Source: CALHVX01 sp038757945
Lineage (GTDB): Bacteria > Pseudomonadota > Gammaproteobacteria > Pseudomonadales > Azotimanducaceae
Assembly (NCBI GenBank): GCA_038757945.1
Contig: JBCDGJ010000202.1
Location: forward strand, 1 to 8,354
DNA: 8,354 nt
Direction: 5' to 3'
Part shown: positions 7,169 to 8,354 of the stretch, in pieces
Position numbering within the stretch: the stretch's first letter is position 1
Layout: each line of letters opens with the position of its first letter
Notes under the pieces: model-generated
What the model was told of the DNA's origin: nothing
The model's input: the letters and a program-made list of their open reading frames with translations, nothing else
The model's database searches: none
Position numbers and translations under genes: made by a program

Positions 7169-7200
7169 TACACTTTGAAGTTTATCACAGGGTGTAAACT
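7169..7200 (+). promoter_or_regulatory. Candidate lpxL -10 and adjacent imperfect hairpin
   Basis: TACACT at 7169-7174 is a possible -10; the -35 at 17-bp spacing (CTGCGG, 7146-7151) is weak. Just downstream is an inverted repeat: AGTTTA (7179-7184) pairs with TAAACT (7195-7200), and CAC (7186-7188) pairs with GTG (7192-7194), giving nine base pairs with one bulged T and a 3-nt loop. It would lie at the very 5' end of an mRNA begun near 7181, or could be a protein-binding palindrome at the start site. Confidence 0.35.
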
Positions 7201-7239
7201 CGGCAGCCCACAAGCGATGACAGCCGCCACAATTCCACG

Positions 7240-8196
7240 ATGCAGCCTTCGGTTCCGCGGCACGCTTTCCATTTTCGCTACTGGCCCACCTGGTTAGTCA
7301 TTGCACTTGCCTGGTTGCTCGCCCGGTTGCCCGTCAGCAGCCATGACCGGCTCAGCCGGCAGATCGGCGGGCTGGTCGCCCTGAGCGGCGCGCGGCGCGG
7401 CCGGATCGCCCGCAAGAACCTGGAACTGTGCTTTCCCACCTTGAACGCCGCGGAGCACGAGCGGTTGACGCGGCGCTGCCTCGACGCGCTCACCGCGGGC
7501 ACGTTGGAGCTTGCGGTCACCTGGCTGCGCCCCGGCTTCGATCCGACCCCAAACACCACCATCATCGGTCGCAAGCATCTGGAAGCCGCATTGGCCACCG
7601 GGCGCGGCGTCATCCTGGTTGGCGGTCACTTCGCGGTCATGGACATGATCGCCCGGCCGCTCGCCAGCCTTGGACCGGTCGACGTCATCTACCGCAAGAA
7701 CAAGGATCCGGTCTGGGAGTGGGCGCAGGTCTACGGCCGTGGCCACTACTTCGACGGCGTGCACGAGCGCGGCAACATGCGCGCGATTCTGCGCGCCCTG
7801 AAAGCCGGCCGCGCAATCTGGTACGCCGCAGACCAGGACTACGGGCGGCAGCATTCGGTCTTTGCGCCGTTCTTCGGCGTTCCCGCTGCGACGATCACTG
7901 CCGCCGCGCGCCTCGCGCGGCTCAACGATTCGGTCGTGCTGTTCATGTCCCAGCACCGCAACCTGCCGCCAGCGGACACCGCCGGTACCTCCAGGGAGGA
8001 TGCGGCCGGCAAGCGCTGGACCCTGCGGTTCTCGCCGCCCATTACCCCCTACCCGACCGGCGACGATCAGGCCGACGCCACACGCCTGAACGCGCTGCTC
8101 GAGGACGAGATCCGCCGTGATCCGGCGCAGTATCTCTGGGTGCACAAGCGCTTCAAGACGCAACCGGAAGGCAAGGCGGATTTCTACCCGCGATGA
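7240..8196 (+). CDS. lpxL: LpxL/HtrB-type lipid A secondary acyltransferase
   Basis: The 318-residue protein belongs to the LpxL/LpxM lysophospholipid acyltransferase family, which adds secondary fatty acids from acyl-ACP to Kdo-lipid A at the inner membrane. The HFRYWPTWL opening and membrane anchor (about 15-31) correspond to HPRYW in E. coli LpxL. The HX4D catalytic motif is GGHFAVMD (H130, D135). RKNLELCFP (58-66), WYAADQDYG and the C-terminal LWVHKRFKTQPEG are strong LpxL signatures. The ATG at 7240 is the only possible start near the N-terminus, since an in-frame TAA lies at 7195-7197, but no clear ribosome binding site precedes it. The stop overlaps a mini-ORF leading to another gene, so lpxL is probably the first gene of a + strand operon. 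Placement with waaA fits, as these enzymes act after Kdo addition. LpxL is preferred over LpxM or LpxP on overall resemblance; acyl chain length cannot be predicted. Confidence 0.93.
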   Translation: MQPSVPRHAFHFRYWPTWLVIALAWLLARLPVSSHDRLSRQIGGLVALSGARRGRIARKNLELCFPTLNAAEHERLTRRCLDALTAGTLELAVTWLRPGFDPTPNTTIIGRKHLEAALATGRGVILVGGHFAVMDMIARPLASLGPVDVIYRKNKDPVWEWAQVYGRGHYFDGVHERGNMRAILRALKAGRAIWYAADQDYGRQHSVFAPFFGVPAATITAAARLARLNDSVVLFMSQHRNLPPADTAGTSREDAAGKRWTLRFSPPITPYPTGDDQADATRLNALLEDEIRRDPAQYLWVHKRFKTQPEGKADFYPR

Positions 8197-8222
8197 ATCG
8201 GCTTCGGATCCCTCAACCATGA
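8193..8222 (+). CDS. Nine-codon ORF bridging lpxL and the next gene (speculative)
   Basis: ATG at 8193 overlaps the lpxL stop as ATGA. It opens a nine-codon frame (MNRLRIPQP) ending in TGA at 8220-8222, which overlaps the next ATG at 8219, again as ATGA. The three frames are all different. It might carry ribosomes from lpxL to the next gene by termination-reinitiation. It has no conserved feature I recognise and may be chance. Confidence 0.25.
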   Translation: MNRLRIPQP

Positions 8223-8354
8223 GCCCCGCGCCCGCGCTGGTACAGATCTGCCCCAGCGACCAGCCGCCCTTTCCAGCATTGACCCGCGGGCTCGAGCAGG
8301 CCGCTGCGCGGCTGGGATGCCCTGGCGCGACGCTGTACCTGAAAGCCAGCATCA
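8219..8354 (+). CDS. Partial gene, possibly a glycosyltransferase N-terminus
   Basis: An open frame starts at ATG 8219 and runs off the window, giving 45 residues. It opens LVQICPSDQPPFPAL and continues with a helix-like GLEQAAARLG segment. This resembles the first strand and helix of GT-B glycosyltransferases, where a short hydrophobic strand leads into a loop and a helix near the acceptor site, and an LPS core glycosyltransferase would fit the location. The fragment is too short to be sure. No other in-frame start exists between the lpxL stop and this ATG, and only a weak CGGA (8205-8208) could serve as a ribosome binding site. Confidence 0.5.
   Translation, partial: MSPAPALVQICPSDQPPFPALTRGLEQAAARLGCPGATLYLKASI

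Larger units (their letters stand above)
6868..7239. promoter_or_regulatory. Divergent hldE/lpxL intergenic region
   Basis: About 370 bp without a convincing gene. It contains, left to right, the hldE ribosome binding site (AAGGAG at 6879-6874, minus strand), a small stem (CTTGT 6920-6924, ACAAG 6932-6936, 7-nt loop) in the likely hldE leader, two sets of direct repeats (7012-7044 and 7063-7092), a perfect palindrome CGTTAACG at 7101-7108, and an AT-richer hairpin before lpxL. A minus-strand frame of 108 codons (7272-6946) crosses most of it but overlaps the lpxL start and resembles nothing I know. Confidence 0.6.

Noticed and set aside
6946..7272. Minus-strand frame of 108 codons in the hldE/lpxL gap
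   Set aside because: It overlaps the lpxL start, crosses the repeats and the hairpin, and has no family resemblance.
7217..7297. Short + strand ORF of 26 codons beginning just before lpxL
   Set aside because: It has no ribosome binding site and runs out of frame into the conserved start of lpxL. A leader role is possible but unsupported.
7294..8352. Long minus-strand open frame of 352 codons opposite lpxL
   Set aside because: It is antisense to a well-recognised LpxL family gene and shows no motif of its own.

Overview
The window is GC-rich chromosomal DNA from a Gram-negative bacterium, most likely a gammaproteobacterium. Evidence is lipopolysaccharide (LPS) genes whose products align closely from memory with the E. 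coli proteins (WaaA in length and start, HldE as the two-domain fusion, LpxL with the same N-terminal and C-terminal signatures), plus a TolC-family porin. Nearly everything recognisable serves the outer membrane. No rRNA, tRNA, CRISPR array, insertion sequence or phage gene was seen.

Layout: positions 1-405 hold no convincing gene. They carry a 15-bp tandem repeat array (115-211) and the upstream region of tolC. A TolC-like porin (406-1851, +) converges with the Kdo transferase gene waaA (1871-3208, -), with only 19 bp between the stops. waaA diverges from an FAD-dependent oxidoreductase gene (3264-4478, +), whose stop overlaps the start of an aldo/keto reductase gene (to 5272, +). That pair converges with hldE (5326-6867, -), the bifunctional heptose kinase/adenylyltransferase. 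About 370 bp separate hldE from the divergent lpxL/htrB-type acyltransferase gene (7240-8196, +). A further gene, cut by the window end, begins at 8219.

How they fit: WaaA adds Kdo to lipid IVA, LpxL-type enzymes then add a secondary acyl chain to Kdo2-lipid A, and HldE makes the activated precursor of the inner-core heptose. Together they cover the lipid A/inner core junction. The TolC-like protein is the outer-membrane duct for efflux or type I secretion. The two redox genes between waaA and hldE have no established role in LPS synthesis and are the least understood part of the window.

The most interesting non-coding signals are two pairs of direct repeats and a hairpin in the hldE/lpxL intergenic region, the 15-bp repeat array upstream of tolC, and a nine-codon ORF joined by ATGA overlaps to lpxL and the next gene. 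I found no clear evidence of a new defence or mobile system; this looks mainly like an ordinary LPS locus with some unexplained regulatory and redox features.
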